Source: Pseudomonas sp. AB6 (lineage in GTDB: Bacteria; Pseudomonadota; Gammaproteobacteria; Pseudomonadales; Pseudomonadaceae). From it: 64,000 bases of DNA. The notes under the pieces are model-generated. The model was not told the origin of the DNA. It ran no database searches and saw only the letters and a program-made list of their open reading frames with translations. Positions within the stretch are counted from its first letter, which is position 1; each line of letters opens with the position of its first letter. The DNA lies in contig NZ_JAVIWJ010000001.1 in NCBI RefSeq assembly GCF_034314105.1, positions 841,501-905,500 on the forward strand, written 5' to 3'. This document shows positions 23,840 through 34,613 of this stretch, one piece after another. Made by a program: the position numbers and the translations under genes.

Positions 23840-26800
23840 TCAGGCTTTTTTCGGCGCAAGACGTTCGAACAGAGCTTCCAGCGTGTTAAAACGCTCCTCC
23901 GGACGTTCCATGGGCACCATGAATTTGAACAGCGTGGCGCCTTCGAACTTGTAGCGATTGGGCTGGCCCTGAATCAGCTTGATCAGTACCAGGGGATCAA
24001 CCTGGGTACTGGCGCTGAACTCAATACGCCCACCTTGAGGACCGGCGTCGACTTTCTTGATACCCAATTGCTCGGCTTGCAGCTTTAGCAGCGTTAGGCG
24101 TACCAGATTTTTGGTCGGCTCGGGCAGCAGGCCGAAGCGATCAATCATCTCGACCTGCAAATCCTTGAGACCTTCTTCGTCGGCGGCGTTGGCAATGCGC
24201 TTGTAGAGGATCAGGCGTGTATGTACGTCGGGCAGGTACGCCTCGGGGATTAATGCCGGCAATCGCAGGTTGATTTCCGGGCCGCCGCCCAAAGGCTGGT
24301 CTAGGTTCGGTTGTTCGCCCTTACGAATGGCCTTGACCGCGCGCTCGAGCATTTCCATGTACAGGGTGAAGCCCACAGCCTGAATTTGCCCGCTCTGACC
24401 ATCGCCCAATAGTTCGCCGGCGCCACGGATTTCCAGGTCATTGGTGGCGAGCACGAAGCCCGCTCCAAGGTCTTGGGTGTTGGCAATCGCTTCCAGACGC
24501 TTCTCGGCGTCTGGGGTGATTTGTGCGCGAGGCGGCGTCAACAGATAGGCATACGCTTGGTGGTGACTGCGCCCCACCCGGCCGCGCAATTGGTGTAATT
24601 GTGCCAAGCCAAACTTGTCAGCTCGTTCGATGATGATGGTGTTGGCGCTTGGTACGTCGATCCCGGTCTCGATGATGGTCGAGGCGATCAGCACGTTGAA
24701 ACGCTTATGGTAGAAATCGCTCATCACCTGTTCGAGATCGCGTTCACGCATCTGCCCGTGACCGATGCCGATGCGCGCTTCCGGCACCAGCTCAGCCAAG
24801 TCCGCAGCGCATTTCTCGATGGTTTTGACGTCATTGTGCAGGTAGTAAACCTGTCCGCCACGCAGCAGTTCACGGAGCAGGGCTTCTTTGACTGTACTTT
24901 TGTTGTTCTCCATGACGAAGGTACGGACCGACAAACGACGCGCCGGCGGAGTGGCGATGATCGACAAGTCGCGCATCCCCGACACGGCCATGTTCAGCGT
25001 TCGCGGAATCGGTGTTGCGGTCAGGGTCAGGATATCGACTTCACTGCGCAGGGCCTTGAGCTGTTCCTTCTGGCGTACCCCGAAACGGTGTTCTTCGTCG
25101 ATGATTACCAGCCCAAGGTTCTTTATCTTCACGTCGTCTTGCAGCAGCTTGTGCGTGCCAATCACAATGTCGATTTTGCCTTCAGCCAAGTCCGCCACGG
25201 CGGCATTGATCTCTTTGGTGGACTTGAAGCGGCTCATGACTTCGACGCTCACCGGCCAATCGGCAAAGCGATCCCGAAAGCTGTTGTAGTGTTGCTGAGC
25301 GAGGAGGGTGGTCGGGACCAGAATGGCAACTTGGCGACCACCGTGCACGGCGATGAACGCCGCGCGCATGGCCACTTCGGTTTTGCCGAAACCCACGTCG
25401 CCGCATACAAGGCGGTCCATCGGCTTGGGCGCGAGCATGTCAGCGCGCACGGCGTCGATGGTGGTTTGCTGATCCGGGGTTTCTTCAAACGGAAAACCTG
25501 CGCTGAAGGTCGCGTAGTCGGCTTTGGGGTCAGCGAAAGCATAACCCTCACGGGCGGCGCGACGGGCATAAATGTCGAGCAGCTCCGCCGCGACATCGCG
25601 AACCTGTTCGGCGGCCTTACGCTTGGCTTTCTGCCAGGTTTCGGAGCCCAACCGATGCAGCGGCGCCAAGGCGTCATCGCTGCCGGTGTATCGTGCGATT
25701 AAGTGCAAGTTGGCTACTGGCACATATAATTTCGCCTCTTCGGCGTATGCCAGCATCAGGAACTCGGCCACCTGGTTTTCGACTTCCAGCGTCGCTAACC
25801 CCAGATAGCGGCCCACACCGTGGTCGATATGCACCACAGGGGCACCTTCACGCAGTTCGGTGAGGTTCTTGATCACCGCGTCATTGTTGCCGCCGTCGGT
25901 GCGCTTCTCCCGACGCCGACGTTGCATGACGCGTTGGCCGAACAGCGGGCTTTCTGCGATCAGCGCAAGGGCTGGCTGCTCCAGGATAAGGCCTTCGTCC
26001 AACGGCCCAATGGTGATCGACAGGCGATCTTTGCCTTCTGTGAAGTCCGTCCAGCCGTCGACGGTTTTTGGCCGCAGCTTCAGGCGCTCCAGTAGCTCCA
26101 GCAACACTTCGCGGCGCCCGGCAGACTCGGCGGTAAACAATACGCGCCCCGGAAACTCGTCGAGAAACTTTGATAGCGCGGCCAGTGGTTGGGTGGCCTT
26201 GGATTCGATGGCCAGATCCGGCAGCGGCAGAACCGGGAACCGTTCACGGCCGATGCCGGTTTCGACGTCTTGTTGGCTGGCGACTATCCGTGGCCAGCTT
26301 TTCAGGCGGGCGAAACAGTCTTCCACGGGGAGAAATAATTCGCTGGGCGGCAGCAACGGCCGTTCAGGATCGACTTTGCGCTCTTCATAGCGGTTGCGCA
26401 CATCACCCCAGAAGTTCTCGGCCGCTTGTTCAATGCCGGGCAGCGAGAACACCTGGGTGTCTTGGGGCAGGTAATCGAACAGGGTCGAGGTTTCATCGAA
26501 GAACAGCGGCAGGTAGTACTCGATCCCGGCCGGCGTGATTCCGCTGCTCAGGTCTTGGAAGATCGGGCACTTGCGAAAATCCACATCGAAGCGCTCGCGA
26601 AACCGAGCCTTGAAACGAGTAACGGCATCTTTTTGCAGCGGAAACTCGCGCGCAGGCAGCAGCCGAACTGACTGCACCTTGTCGATGGAACGCTGGGTTT
26701 CCGGGTCGAACGTGCGCAAGGTTTCGATTTCGTCGTCGAACAGATCGATCCGGTACGGCAGTTTGCTGCCCATGGGAAACAGATCGATCAACGCGCCACG

Positions 26801-27292
26801 GACGGCAAACTCACCGTGCTCGTACACCGTATCCACGCAACGATAGCCACTGGCTTCAAGGCGGATGCGCATTTGCTCGACGTCGAGCTTTTGGCCGATG
26901 TCCAGCACCAGGCTGCTGCCGAGCAAAAACTTGGTCGGGGCCAGTCGGTGCAGAGCGGTAGTGATGGGAACCACCAGCACGCCGTGCGCCAGTTCTGGCA
27001 GCCGGTAAAGGCTGGCGATGCGCTGGGAGATAATGTCCTGGTGCGGCGAAAACAGGTCGTAGGGCAGGGTTTCCCAGTCTGGAAAGTGCAGTACGGGCAA
27101 GTCTGGCGCAAAAAAGCCGAGTTCTTGCTCAAGACGCTCGGCGCTTTGGCTGTCAGCGGTTAGCAGCAGCGTAAAACGCTTGGCAGCGCTGGCAGCTTCG
27201 GCAATGGCCAGACTGAGGGCAGCACCGGGCAAATTTCCCCAGTGTTGTTTGCCTGCCGCAGCAGGGAGTTTCGGGATACGCAGAACGGGCAC
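23840..27292 (-). CDS. mfd: Transcription-repair coupling factor Mfd
   Basis: A 1150-residue translocase that removes stalled RNA polymerase at DNA lesions and recruits UvrA. It has an N-terminal UvrB-like region (LAIAEAASAAKRF..., HFPDWETLPYD), a CarD-type RNA-polymerase-interaction domain (GAPVVHIDHGVGRYLGL), and a RecG-like motor (RLVCGDVGFGKTEVAMRAAF, IIDEEHRFGVRQKE, LTLTATPIPRTL). The C-terminal TRCF domain ends in RLAPKKA. The start codon is GTG (MPVLRIPKL). Divergent from the GAPDH gene. Confidence 0.97.
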   Translation of the reverse strand: MPVLRIPKLPAAAGKQHWGNLPGAALSLAIAEAASAAKRFTLLLTADSQSAERLEQELGFFAPDLPVLHFPDWETLPYDLFSPHQDIISQRIASLYRLPELAHGVLVVPITTALHRLAPTKFLLGSSLVLDIGQKLDVEQMRIRLEASGYRCVDTVYEHGEFAVRGALIDLFPMGSKLPYRIDLFDDEIETLRTFDPETQRSIDKVQSVRLLPAREFPLQKDAVTRFKARFRERFDVDFRKCPIFQDLSSGITPAGIEYYLPLFFDETSTLFDYLPQDTQVFSLPGIEQAAENFWGDVRNRYEERKVDPERPLLPPSELFLPVEDCFARLKSWPRIVASQQDVETGIGRERFPVLPLPDLAIESKATQPLAALSKFLDEFPGRVLFTAESAGRREVLLELLERLKLRPKTVDGWTDFTEGKDRLSITIGPLDEGLILEQPALALIAESPLFGQRVMQRRRREKRTDGGNNDAVIKNLTELREGAPVVHIDHGVGRYLGLATLEVENQVAEFLMLAYAEEAKLYVPVANLHLIARYTGSDDALAPLHRLGSETWQKAKRKAAEQVRDVAAELLDIYARRAAREGYAFADPKADYATFSAGFPFEETPDQQTTIDAVRADMLAPKPMDRLVCGDVGFGKTEVAMRAAFIAVHGGRQVAILVPTTLLAQQHYNSFRDRFADWPVSVEVMSRFKSTKEINAAVADLAEGKIDIVIGTHKLLQDDVKIKNLGLVIIDEEHRFGVRQKEQLKALRSEVDILTLTATPIPRTLNMAVSGMRDLSIIATPPARRLSVRTFVMENNKSTVKEALLRELLRGGQVYYLHNDVKTIEKCAADLAELVPEARIGIGHGQMRERDLEQVMSDFYHKRFNVLIASTIIETGIDVPSANTIIIERADKFGLAQLHQLRGRVGRSHHQAYAYLLTPPRAQITPDAEKRLEAIANTQDLGAGFVLATNDLEIRGAGELLGDGQSGQIQAVGFTLYMEMLERAVKAIRKGEQPNLDQPLGGGPEINLRLPALIPEAYLPDVHTRLILYKRIANAADEEGLKDLQVEMIDRFGLLPEPTKNLVRLTLLKLQAEQLGIKKVDAGPQGGRIEFSASTQVDPLVLIKLIQGQPNRYKFEGATLFKFMVPMERPEERFNTLEALFERLAPKKA

Positions 27293-27470
27293 GGACGGTT
27301 GAGCTCCAGCGTTGCGAAAGGGCGGTTGATTGTAGCGAACGAAGGTGCGTGCTGTCAGTTTTCAGCGTTTTACGTGCATGGAATTTATGTAGTGCCGTGT
27401 GATCTCAACGTCACGCATTGCTCATAAACAAAGGCGGCGGCATAATGTAGTCCCTTTTTTCAGCCCCTAC

Positions 27471-28934
27471 ATGTGGAAGGTTCCCGTGACTCAGAAGCCC
27501 GACCAGTGTCTTGGTGAATGGATCGATCGTGAAGCCCTCGCCGAGGCAATGATCCCTCTCATCGGTCAGCTCTACCGCAATAATAATGTGGTGAGCTCGA
27601 TTTATGGCCGCAGCCTGATCAACCGTTCAGTCATCGCAATTCTTAAAGCACATCGTTTTGCTCGTCACCGGCAAGCCGATGGCGTCGAGTTGTCCGTGCA
27701 TGAGACGTTCCCGCTGCTCAAAGCCATGAGCGAGCTAAAACTGGGTGCTGCTTCGGTAGACTTGGGCAAGCTGGCTGTGAAGTTCAAGGCTGAGGGCAAA
27801 GGCCGCAGCGCTGAACAGTTTGTGCGTGACGAATTGGCTGATGTAGTGGGTCAACAAAGCGCTACCTCGGGCAAAGGCACCGATGTTGTGTTGTACGGTT
27901 TCGGCCGAATTGGTCGCCTCTTGGCACGGATACTGATCGAAAAAACCGGCGGCGGCGATGGTTTGCGCTTGCGGGCGATTGTTGTGCGTAAAGGCGCCGA
28001 CAATGATTTGATCAAGCGTGCCAGCTTGCTGCGTCGCGACTCGGTACATGGTCCGTTCGATGGCACCATTACCATTGATGAAGCCAACAATACCATCACT
28101 GCAAACGGCAACCTGATACAGGTAATCTACGCCAAGAATCCGACTGACGTGGATTACACCCAGTACGGCATCAAAAACGCTTTGCTAGTAGATAACACCG
28201 GTGTGTGGCGCGATGCCGAAGGTCTGGGCCAGCACTTGACCTGCCCCGGCATTGCCCGCGTTGTGTTGACTGCGCCTGGCAAAGGCAAGCTGAAGAACAT
28301 CGTGCATGGCATTAACCATGACCAGATCACCGCAGATGACTTGATCATTTCGGCGGCTTCTTGCACCACCAATGCCATAGTGCCGGTGCTCAAAGCGGTT
28401 AATGACAAGTTCGGCATCGTGAACGGTCACGTTGAAACGGTTCATTCTTATACCAACGACCAGAACCTGATCGATAACTTCCACAAGGGCGATCGCCGCG
28501 GCCGTAGTGCTGCGTTGAACATGGTCATCACGGAAACCGGTGCTGCCACCGCTGCTGCCAAGGCGTTGCCTGAACTGGCTGGTAAGCTGACCGGCAATGC
28601 GATCCGGGTACCGACGCCTAACGTGTCCATGGCGATTCTCAACTTGACCCTTGAGAAACCCACCACCCGTGAAGAAATCAACGAGTACTTGCGCTACATG
28701 GCAATGCACTCCGATTTGCATAAGCAGATCGATTTCGTTCATTCGCAGGAAGTAGTGTCCACCGACTTCGTCGGCTCACGTCACGCCGGTGTTGTCGATG
28801 CCGAGGCAACAATCTGCAACGACAACCGCGTTGTTCTGTATGTCTGGTACGACAACGAATTCGGTTACAGCTGCCAGGTTGTTCGTGTGATGGAAGACAT
28901 TGCCGGGGTTAACCCGCCAGCGTTTCCGAAGTAA
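27471..28934 (+). CDS. Glyceraldehyde-3-phosphate dehydrogenase, long Pseudomonas form
   Basis: A 487-residue GAPDH, about 140 residues longer than the classical enzyme because of an N-terminal helical extension (QKPDQCLGEWIDREAL...). The dehydrogenase part begins at YGFGRIGRLLAR; the catalytic Cys is in SAASCTTNAIVPVL and the C-terminal signature is WYDNEFGYSCQVVRVM. Pseudomonads carry this form besides a standard GapA, and it is thought to serve mainly gluconeogenesis. The ATG at 27471 lacks a clear ribosome site; an in-frame GTG at 27486 preceded by GGAAGG is an attractive alternative start. Confidence 0.92.
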   Translation: MWKVPVTQKPDQCLGEWIDREALAEAMIPLIGQLYRNNNVVSSIYGRSLINRSVIAILKAHRFARHRQADGVELSVHETFPLLKAMSELKLGAASVDLGKLAVKFKAEGKGRSAEQFVRDELADVVGQQSATSGKGTDVVLYGFGRIGRLLARILIEKTGGGDGLRLRAIVVRKGADNDLIKRASLLRRDSVHGPFDGTITIDEANNTITANGNLIQVIYAKNPTDVDYTQYGIKNALLVDNTGVWRDAEGLGQHLTCPGIARVVLTAPGKGKLKNIVHGINHDQITADDLIISAASCTTNAIVPVLKAVNDKFGIVNGHVETVHSYTNDQNLIDNFHKGDRRGRSAALNMVITETGAATAAAKALPELAGKLTGNAIRVPTPNVSMAILNLTLEKPTTREEINEYLRYMAMHSDLHKQIDFVHSQEVVSTDFVGSRHAGVVDAEATICNDNRVVLYVWYDNEFGYSCQVVRVMEDIAGVNPPAFPK

Positions 28935-28948
28935 GTAGCTTTTGTAAT

Positions 28949-28979
28949 AAATGCCCTGACTGAGTCGGGGCATTTTTTA
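28949..28979 (+). terminator. Terminator after the GAPDH gene
   Basis: Arms ATGCCCTGAC and GTCGGGGCAT (one mismatch) around TGA, followed by TTTTTT, 15 bases after the stop codon. Confidence 0.88.
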
Positions 28980-29001
28980 TTACAGCTTTTTAAAATTACT
29001 A

Positions 29002-30297
29002 TCAGGCGCTAGCAGGAATGGCCTGAGGCGCTTCCAGTCGGTTTTTGCCTTTGCGAAACAGTACCAGCGTTGCGATCAACCCGAGAAGCGCTGCACCGCT
29101 GAGCCAGATGCCAGGCGCTGCCTTGTTGTCCAGTGCGTGGATCAAGTAGGTACAGGCCAAGGGTGTAAAGCCGCCGAAAGTGGCTGTTGCCAAGCTGTAG
29201 GCCAGAGAGAAACCGGTTGTCCGTACATCTGCTGGCATGATTTCGGTGAGGGCTACAACCATGGCGCCGTTGTACGAGCCGTATAGGAACGACAACCACA
29301 ACTCAACAATCAAAAGGTTTTCAAAGCTAGGGTGAGCCACTAGCCAGGAAAGCGCAGGGTAAGCCGTGAGCAATGCCAAGATAGTTGCGGCCAACAGCAG
29401 CGGTTTGCGGCCGATGCGGTCAGACAGCGAGCCCATGACTGGCAGCCAGATGAAGTTCGAGATACCCACACATACTGCGACCAGCAAGCTTTCCAAGTCG
29501 GTCAGGTGCAGCTCGGTTTTACCGAAGGTCGGTGTGTAAGCGGTGATCAAGTAGAACGACACAGTGGTCATCACCACCAGCGCGGTGCCACCCAATACCA
29601 AGCCAAAGTTCTGGCCGATCGAACGAATAATTTCGCCTAAGGTTGGGTGATGTTTGCGGGCCTGGAACTCAGGCGTTTCTTCCAGCGAACGACGAATAAT
29701 GAAGATCGCCGGAACGATCATGCAGCCGATCAGGAACGGTACGCGCCAGCCCCAATCACCCATTTGCTCCGGGCTCAACCAATGGTTGAGACCAACACCG
29801 AGCAGGGCGGCGAATACAACCGCAGCTTGTTGGCTGGCCGACTGCCAGCTAACGAAGAAACCTTTACGGCCTGGCGTGGAGATTTCTGCGAGGTAAACCG
29901 AAACGCCTCCCAGTTCTACACCGGCGGAGAAGCCTTGTAACAGACGCCCGAACAGCACCAACAGCGGCGCTGCGACACCGAGCGTGGCGTAACCCGGTAC
30001 GCAGGCGATAAGCACCGTGCCCATGGCCATCATCGCTAACGTAATGATCAGACCTTTGCGGCGACCGTGACGGTCAATGTAGGCGCCTAGGAAAATCGCG
30101 CCCAATGGCCGCATTAGAAAGCCAGCACCAAAGGTCGCTAGGGACAGCATCAGCGAAGCAAAAGCGCTATCGGTAGGAAAGAAGGTCTTTGCAATGGCTG
30201 TGGCATAAAAGCCGTAAACCATAAAGTCGAACATTTCCAGAAAATTGCCGCTGACAACGCGAAAAATCGCTTTGCCTTTGCCCGTATTCGAGGACAT
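29002..30297 (-). CDS. MFS citrate/tricarballylate:proton symporter
   Basis: A 431-residue, 12-helix transporter of the metabolite:H+ symporter family. The start of the first helix ([27 protein letters not shown]), the motif [12 protein letters not shown] after helix 2, and [22 protein letters not shown] match the CitA/TcuC citrate-tricarballylate transporters closely. It probably imports a tricarboxylate with a proton across the inner membrane. No regulator lies beside it. It is read towards the GAPDH terminator. Confidence 0.85.
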   Translation of the reverse strand: MSSNTGKGKAIFRVVSGNFLEMFDFMVYGFYATAIAKTFFPTDSAFASLMLSLATFGAGFLMRPLGAIFLGAYIDRHGRRKGLIITLAMMAMGTVLIACVPGYATLGVAAPLLVLFGRLLQGFSAGVELGGVSVYLAEISTPGRKGFFVSWQSASQQAAVVFAALLGVGLNHWLSPEQMGDWGWRVPFLIGCMIVPAIFIIRRSLEETPEFQARKHHPTLGEIIRSIGQNFGLVLGGTALVVMTTVSFYLITAYTPTFGKTELHLTDLESLLVAVCVGISNFIWLPVMGSLSDRIGRKPLLLAATILALLTAYPALSWLVAHPSFENLLIVELWLSFLYGSYNGAMVVALTEIMPADVRTTGFSLAYSLATATFGGFTPLACTYLIHALDNKAAPGIWLSGAALLGLIATLVLFRKGKNRLEAPQAIPASA

Positions 30298-30432
30298 TTC
30301 AAATTACTCACTTAGGCTATGTAGCTGGAATCCCTTATTTTTTTCTTTATGGCACGTTGGCTTCCTGCCTGCATGCAGCACCGGATGTAACAATATGTGT
30401 ATTAGGTCGTCAAGACAACTGAAAACCTCGGG

Positions 30433-30993
30433 CTAAGTCCGATTTAACAGGGCTTTACGCAGACTCTTAGACAATCCATCCGGGGCCAGCCACAGGCCGA
30501 GATAGACGTGTGCCAACTCGGGGTTTGCGCTTCTGAAAATCACTTGGCCATTACGCTCTAGGCTAAGGCCGCGTTGGGGTTGAAAGCTCAATAGGTACCG
30601 GTCACCGCGCTGAATGTCCTGAAAGCTCGCGTGCAACTGATCTAATTCCGGTTTCAGTCGGGTGAGGGTGGCTTCACTTTGTTGACGAGCCAAGGTTGCA
30701 TCTGCGGCCTTAATCATGTCTGAGCGGTCAATGGCTCGAAAGTAATACAGCTCAAGACATTGTGCGCGTTGTCCGCTGAACGCTTGGGCAGCACTGATCG
30801 ACGGTTCATTGAACAGGGCAGCGGCATAAACGTCTGCCCAAAGATAAGTCAATACGCCTTGACCTTTTAGCATGAGCGCTGGCGTTCGATCGCTCAACTG
30901 ATTAGGAAAAGCAGCCTCCTTGAGTCGGTCTGCAGAACTGGCTGAGACTATTGGGCTTAATAACAGCAATAAGCAGACAAGCAAATATCGCAT
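30433..30993 (-). CDS. Periplasmic chalcone-isomerase-like protein
   Basis: A 186-residue exported protein with signal peptide MRYLLVCLLLLLSPIVSASS. The body fits the bacterial chalcone isomerase-like family: LMLKGQGVLTYLWADVYAAALF, CLELYYFRAIDRSDMIKAAD and a C-terminal AHVYLGLWLAPDGLSKSLRKALL. No enzyme activity is established for bacterial members. The start at 30993 is chosen over a longer frame because it begins the signal peptide. Divergent from apbE, and the two may share a promoter region. Confidence 0.8.
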   Translation of the reverse strand: MRYLLVCLLLLLSPIVSASSADRLKEAAFPNQLSDRTPALMLKGQGVLTYLWADVYAAALFNEPSISAAQAFSGQRAQCLELYYFRAIDRSDMIKAADATLARQQSEATLTRLKPELDQLHASFQDIQRGDRYLLSFQPQRGLSLERNGQVIFRSANPELAHVYLGLWLAPDGLSKSLRKALLNRT

Positions 30994-31063
30994 AATGGCC
31001 GCGCCTCTTTTTGATTTCAGACTAAGACAATTGTTGCCCAATTCCGGGCTTTGCGAGTGATGA

Positions 31064-32125
31064 ATGCGTTTCAATTGGACTATTCGACTGACTTCGCTTC
31101 AGATCTCCCGCTGGTGGGTAAGGGTTTCGATGTCTTTGCTGCTGATAAGTGCCGTGACCTCATGTGGTTCGGGTGATAGTCAGGAAAGCTTCACCGGCCC
31201 AACCATGGGCAGCAGCTATTCAGTGCAGTACGTGAGGCCTTCTGGTGGGCCGCGAGCAGAGGATGTTCAGCCTCAGGTCGATGCGATTCTGGCTGAAGTT
31301 GATCGACAATTGTCGACTTACCGTGCCGACTCTGACATTGAACGGTTCAATAAGCTGCCCGGCAACAGTTGCCAACCGATGCCCGAAAGCGTCTTGCAGT
31401 TGGTTCGATTCGGTGAGCAGCTGTCCACTGACAGCCGCGGCTCTTACGACCTGACGGTCGAACCGTTGCTCGATTTGTGGGGCTTTGGGCCGCAAGCCCG
31501 GGTCGAGCGTGTGCCAACACCGGAACAATTGGCACAGGTGCTGCGGCGTGTAGGCCATGCTCACCTAACCATTGACGGTGATCGGTTGTGTAAGGACGCG
31601 CCAGTTGAGGTCGATTTCAATAGTATTGCCGCCGGGTATGCGGTGGACCTTATCAGTGCCCGCTTACAGTCACTGGGTATACAGAGTTATTTGGCCGAGG
31701 CCACTGGGGAGTTAAAGGCAGTCGGCAAAAAAACCGACGGGTCATCGTGGCGTGTGGCGCTTGAGGTGCCGCGGGATGATCAGCAGGTTCCCGAACAAAT
31801 TATCGAGCTGGACGGTTATGGTGTTTCCACCTCCGGGGACTATCGAAACTATTTCGAACAGGACGCAAAGCGTTACTCCCATACCTTCGACGCGTTGACC
31901 GGGGCGCCGATTGTGCACGCACTGGCATCGGTCACAGTCATTGATCCCTCCACGTTAATGGCCGACGGATTGTCGACATTGCTGGAGATCCTTGGCCCTG
32001 AGCGTGGATGGGTCTATGCCGACACGCATAAAATCGCCGCCTTTTTTGTGATTCGAGCCGATAACCGCTTTATCATCCGCAGTAGCCCGGAATTTGACAG
32101 GCTGTTTCCCGGTAAATTGCAGTAG
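31064..32125 (+). CDS. apbE: FAD:protein FMN transferase, ApbE lipoprotein
   Basis: Up to 353 residues. Exported lipoprotein: a hydrophobic segment MSLLLISAVTSC ends in a plausible lipobox Cys. The ApbE body has GPTMGSSYSVQY, DFNSIAAGYAVDLI, GVSTSGDYRNYFE and the Mg/FAD motif YSHTFDALTGAP. ApbE attaches FMN to threonine in NqrB/NqrC, RnfG/D and related proteins. No nqr genes lie next to it here, unlike in P. aeruginosa, so its target must be elsewhere. The start is uncertain: the ATG at 31130 gives a shorter signal peptide. Confidence 0.9.
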   Translation: MRFNWTIRLTSLQISRWWVRVSMSLLLISAVTSCGSGDSQESFTGPTMGSSYSVQYVRPSGGPRAEDVQPQVDAILAEVDRQLSTYRADSDIERFNKLPGNSCQPMPESVLQLVRFGEQLSTDSRGSYDLTVEPLLDLWGFGPQARVERVPTPEQLAQVLRRVGHAHLTIDGDRLCKDAPVEVDFNSIAAGYAVDLISARLQSLGIQSYLAEATGELKAVGKKTDGSSWRVALEVPRDDQQVPEQIIELDGYGVSTSGDYRNYFEQDAKRYSHTFDALTGAPIVHALASVTVIDPSTLMADGLSTLLEILGPERGWVYADTHKIAAFFVIRADNRFIIRSSPEFDRLFPGKLQ

Positions 32126-32321
32126 CTGACCGCAGCTTTATCGACTCGATGCGCATGTAGTGCACACAACGTTGGCCTACGACGCGACCAAGGGTTAATG
32201 TTCGCGGCGTCGGCGCTTGTTTAAACTGCGCCCCAGGTTTTGATCTTTCATGTCGCTGGCCGCGACTTGATTTAGCCAAAGACGCCAGAGTGGCGTTTCG
32301 GCCCGTTCTATAGGAGTACGC

Positions 32322-33716
32322 ATGGCTGTTTACAACTACGACGTAGTGGTACTGGGTTCCGGTCCTGCGGGAGAAGGAGCGGCAATGAACGCTGCGAAAG
32401 CAGGGCGCAAAGTCGCGATGGTCGATAGCCGTCAGCAGGTTGGCGGCAACTGCACTCACCTTGGCACTATCCCATCCAAGGCACTGCGTCACTCGGTCAA
32501 GCAGATTATCCAATTCAATACCAATCCGATGTTTCGGGCTATTGGTGAGCCGCGCTGGTTTTCATTTCCGGACGTATTGAAAAACGCCGAAAAGGTGATC
32601 AATAAACAGGTGGCCTCGCGTACCGGTTACTACGCCCGTAACCGAGTTGATGTTTTTTTCGGCACCGGAAGTTTTGCTGATGAGCGCACGGTCGACGTGG
32701 TGTGCGCCAATGGCGCAGTGGAAAAGCTGGTCGCCAGCCAAGTCATTATCGCCACGGGCTCTCGCCCTTATCGTCCGGCGGATATCGACTTCTCTCATAA
32801 GCGAATTTACGACAGCGACACCATCCTTAGTCTCGGACATACCCCGCGTAAATTGATTATCTATGGCGCTGGCGTTATCGGCTGCGAATACGCCTCGATA
32901 TTCAGCGGGCTAGGCGTGATGGTTGAGTTGGTGGACAACCGTGAGCAGTTACTGAGCTTTCTGGATTCGGAAATAGCCCAGGCACTGAGCTACCACTTCA
33001 GCAACAACAACGTGATGGTTCGTCATAACGAAGATTACGAAAAGGTTGAAGGCTTGGAAAACGGAGTGATCCTGCACCTCAAGTCGGGTAAGAAAATCAA
33101 GGCTGACGCTTTGCTTTGGTGTAATGGTCGGACCGGTAACACTGACAAGCTAGGTCTGGAGAACGTCGGTATTAAAGCCAACGGTCGTGGTCAGATTGAA
33201 GTCGATGAAAGCTACCGTACCAGTGTGCCAACCATCTATGGCGCCGGCGACGTGATCGGCTGGCCAAGTTTGGCCAGTGCCGCTTATGACCAAGGGCGAT
33301 CGGCGGCGGGCAGTGTGGTCGATAACGGCAGCTGGCGCTTTGTCAACGACGTGCCGACCGGCATTTATACGATACCTGAGATCAGCTCGATCGGTAAAAA
33401 CGAGCACGAGCTGACTCAAGCGAAGGTCCCTTACGAAGTTGGCAAGGCATTCTTTAAAGGCATGGCGCGGGCGCAGATCTCCGGCGAACCGGTAGGCATG
33501 TTAAAAATTCTGTTCCATCGAGACACGCTGCAAGTGTTGGGCGTGCATTGTTTCGGTGACCAGGCATCAGAGATTGTGCACATCGGTCAGGCGATCATGA
33601 ACCAGCCGGGCGAGGCCAATACGTTGAAGTACTTCGTCAACACCACGTTTAACTACCCGACCATGGCCGAAGCCTATCGGGTAGCTGCTTACGATGGTCT
33701 TAACCGGCTTTTTTAA
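32322..33716 (+). CDS. sthA: Soluble pyridine nucleotide transhydrogenase SthA
   Basis: A 464-residue cytoplasmic FAD flavoprotein that passes hydride between NADPH and NAD+. It has FAD-binding [17 protein letters not shown], the second nucleotide-binding [15 protein letters not shown] and the FAD-binding [12 protein letters not shown]. The disulfide motif of the family is degenerate: [13 protein letters not shown] keeps one Cys and has Thr in place of the second, as known for SthA. AGGAG lies 6 bases upstream. Confidence 0.96.
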   Translation: MAVYNYDVVVLGSGPAGEGAAMNAAKAGRKVAMVDSRQQVGGNCTHLGTIPSKALRHSVKQIIQFNTNPMFRAIGEPRWFSFPDVLKNAEKVINKQVASRTGYYARNRVDVFFGTGSFADERTVDVVCANGAVEKLVASQVIIATGSRPYRPADIDFSHKRIYDSDTILSLGHTPRKLIIYGAGVIGCEYASIFSGLGVMVELVDNREQLLSFLDSEIAQALSYHFSNNNVMVRHNEDYEKVEGLENGVILHLKSGKKIKADALLWCNGRTGNTDKLGLENVGIKANGRGQIEVDESYRTSVPTIYGAGDVIGWPSLASAAYDQGRSAAGSVVDNGSWRFVNDVPTGIYTIPEISSIGKNEHELTQAKVPYEVGKAFFKGMARAQISGEPVGMLKILFHRDTLQVLGVHCFGDQASEIVHIGQAIMNQPGEANTLKYFVNTTFNYPTMAEAYRVAAYDGLNRLF

Positions 33717-33758
33717 GCGGCTCCGGCCGGTGGCCTGAGCCGGTCGGGGGGACCGATT

Positions 33759-34481
33759 TCAGTGATTCCCGAGCGTGGCGGTGGCCAAACCGGGAAAGTC
33801 TGTAATCAGGCTGTCTACGCCGAAGTCTGCGAGCCTGCGCATTAGCGCGGGTTCGTTGACTGTCCACACTGATACATGCAAGCCCTGACGTTGTGCCTTT
33901 TGCAACCTCTCCGGTGTACATAGCGTCCAGTTCAACGCCAACAATGTGCAGCCATAACTGTGCGCGACTTTCAACGGGTCGAGCCAAGCGTATTCAGCAA
34001 CTAACCCCCTAGACAGATCGGGAGTCAGGTTCAGCGCCGCGCGCAGCACCTCCCGGGAACTGGACGTCACCGTCACTTTTTCCAGCAGGCCGTGACGTTG
34101 CGCCATCTCGCGAATCGCTAGTACGGTAGTCGCGGCGCGGGTACGCGAGGCGCTTTTGACCTCTAACTGCCAATGGTCGAAATCACAGGTTTCGAATAAC
34201 TCTTCCAAGCGCGGAACGGGGCAAGGCTGTACCCAGCCTGGACCTCCCTTGCGTGCGTCATAGGTTACCAAGTCGGCAGATAAGTGTTCTACGACCTTGC
34301 CGCGCCGATCCGTGGTGCGCTTGAGTGTCGAATCGTGAATGACCATTAACTCGCCGTCCAGCGACAGGTGCAGGTCCAGTTCACAACGACGGACGCCATG
34401 CTTGAGGCATTCCTTGAAACTGGTCAAAGTGTTTTCCGGTGCTTCGCCTTTGGCGCCGCGGTGGCCATAAATGAGCGTCAC
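33759..34481 (-). CDS. Glycerophosphodiester phosphodiesterase
   Basis: A 240-residue GDPD-family hydrolase releasing glycerol-3-phosphate from deacylated phospholipids. Catalytic motifs are HRGAKGEAPENTLTSF (His, Arg and Glu of the active site) and CELDLHLSLDGELMVIHDSTLKRTT. The end ALMRRLADFGVDSLITDFPGL is typical. No signal peptide, so cytoplasmic (UgpQ-like). Confidence 0.92.
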   Translation of the reverse strand: MTLIYGHRGAKGEAPENTLTSFKECLKHGVRRCELDLHLSLDGELMVIHDSTLKRTTDRRGKVVEHLSADLVTYDARKGGPGWVQPCPVPRLEELFETCDFDHWQLEVKSASRTRAATTVLAIREMAQRHGLLEKVTVTSSSREVLRAALNLTPDLSRGLVAEYAWLDPLKVAHSYGCTLLALNWTLCTPERLQKAQRQGLHVSVWTVNEPALMRRLADFGVDSLITDFPGLATATLGNH

Positions 34482-34613
34482 GTTTAGTCCTTATGGGCGT
34501 CGGTAGATTAATCAAGATTGAAAAGGGTCGGGCTTCGACAGCCGGTCTGAATATCCATGGGAATAAATCATTAGTGAGGGCAGCGGCGGCGCTATTCGCT
34601 AGCCTCGGCACTC

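Noticed and set aside
24599..25702. Long plus-strand frames opposite mfd and fadB
   Set aside because: They mirror the codon structure of well-supported genes on the other strand.
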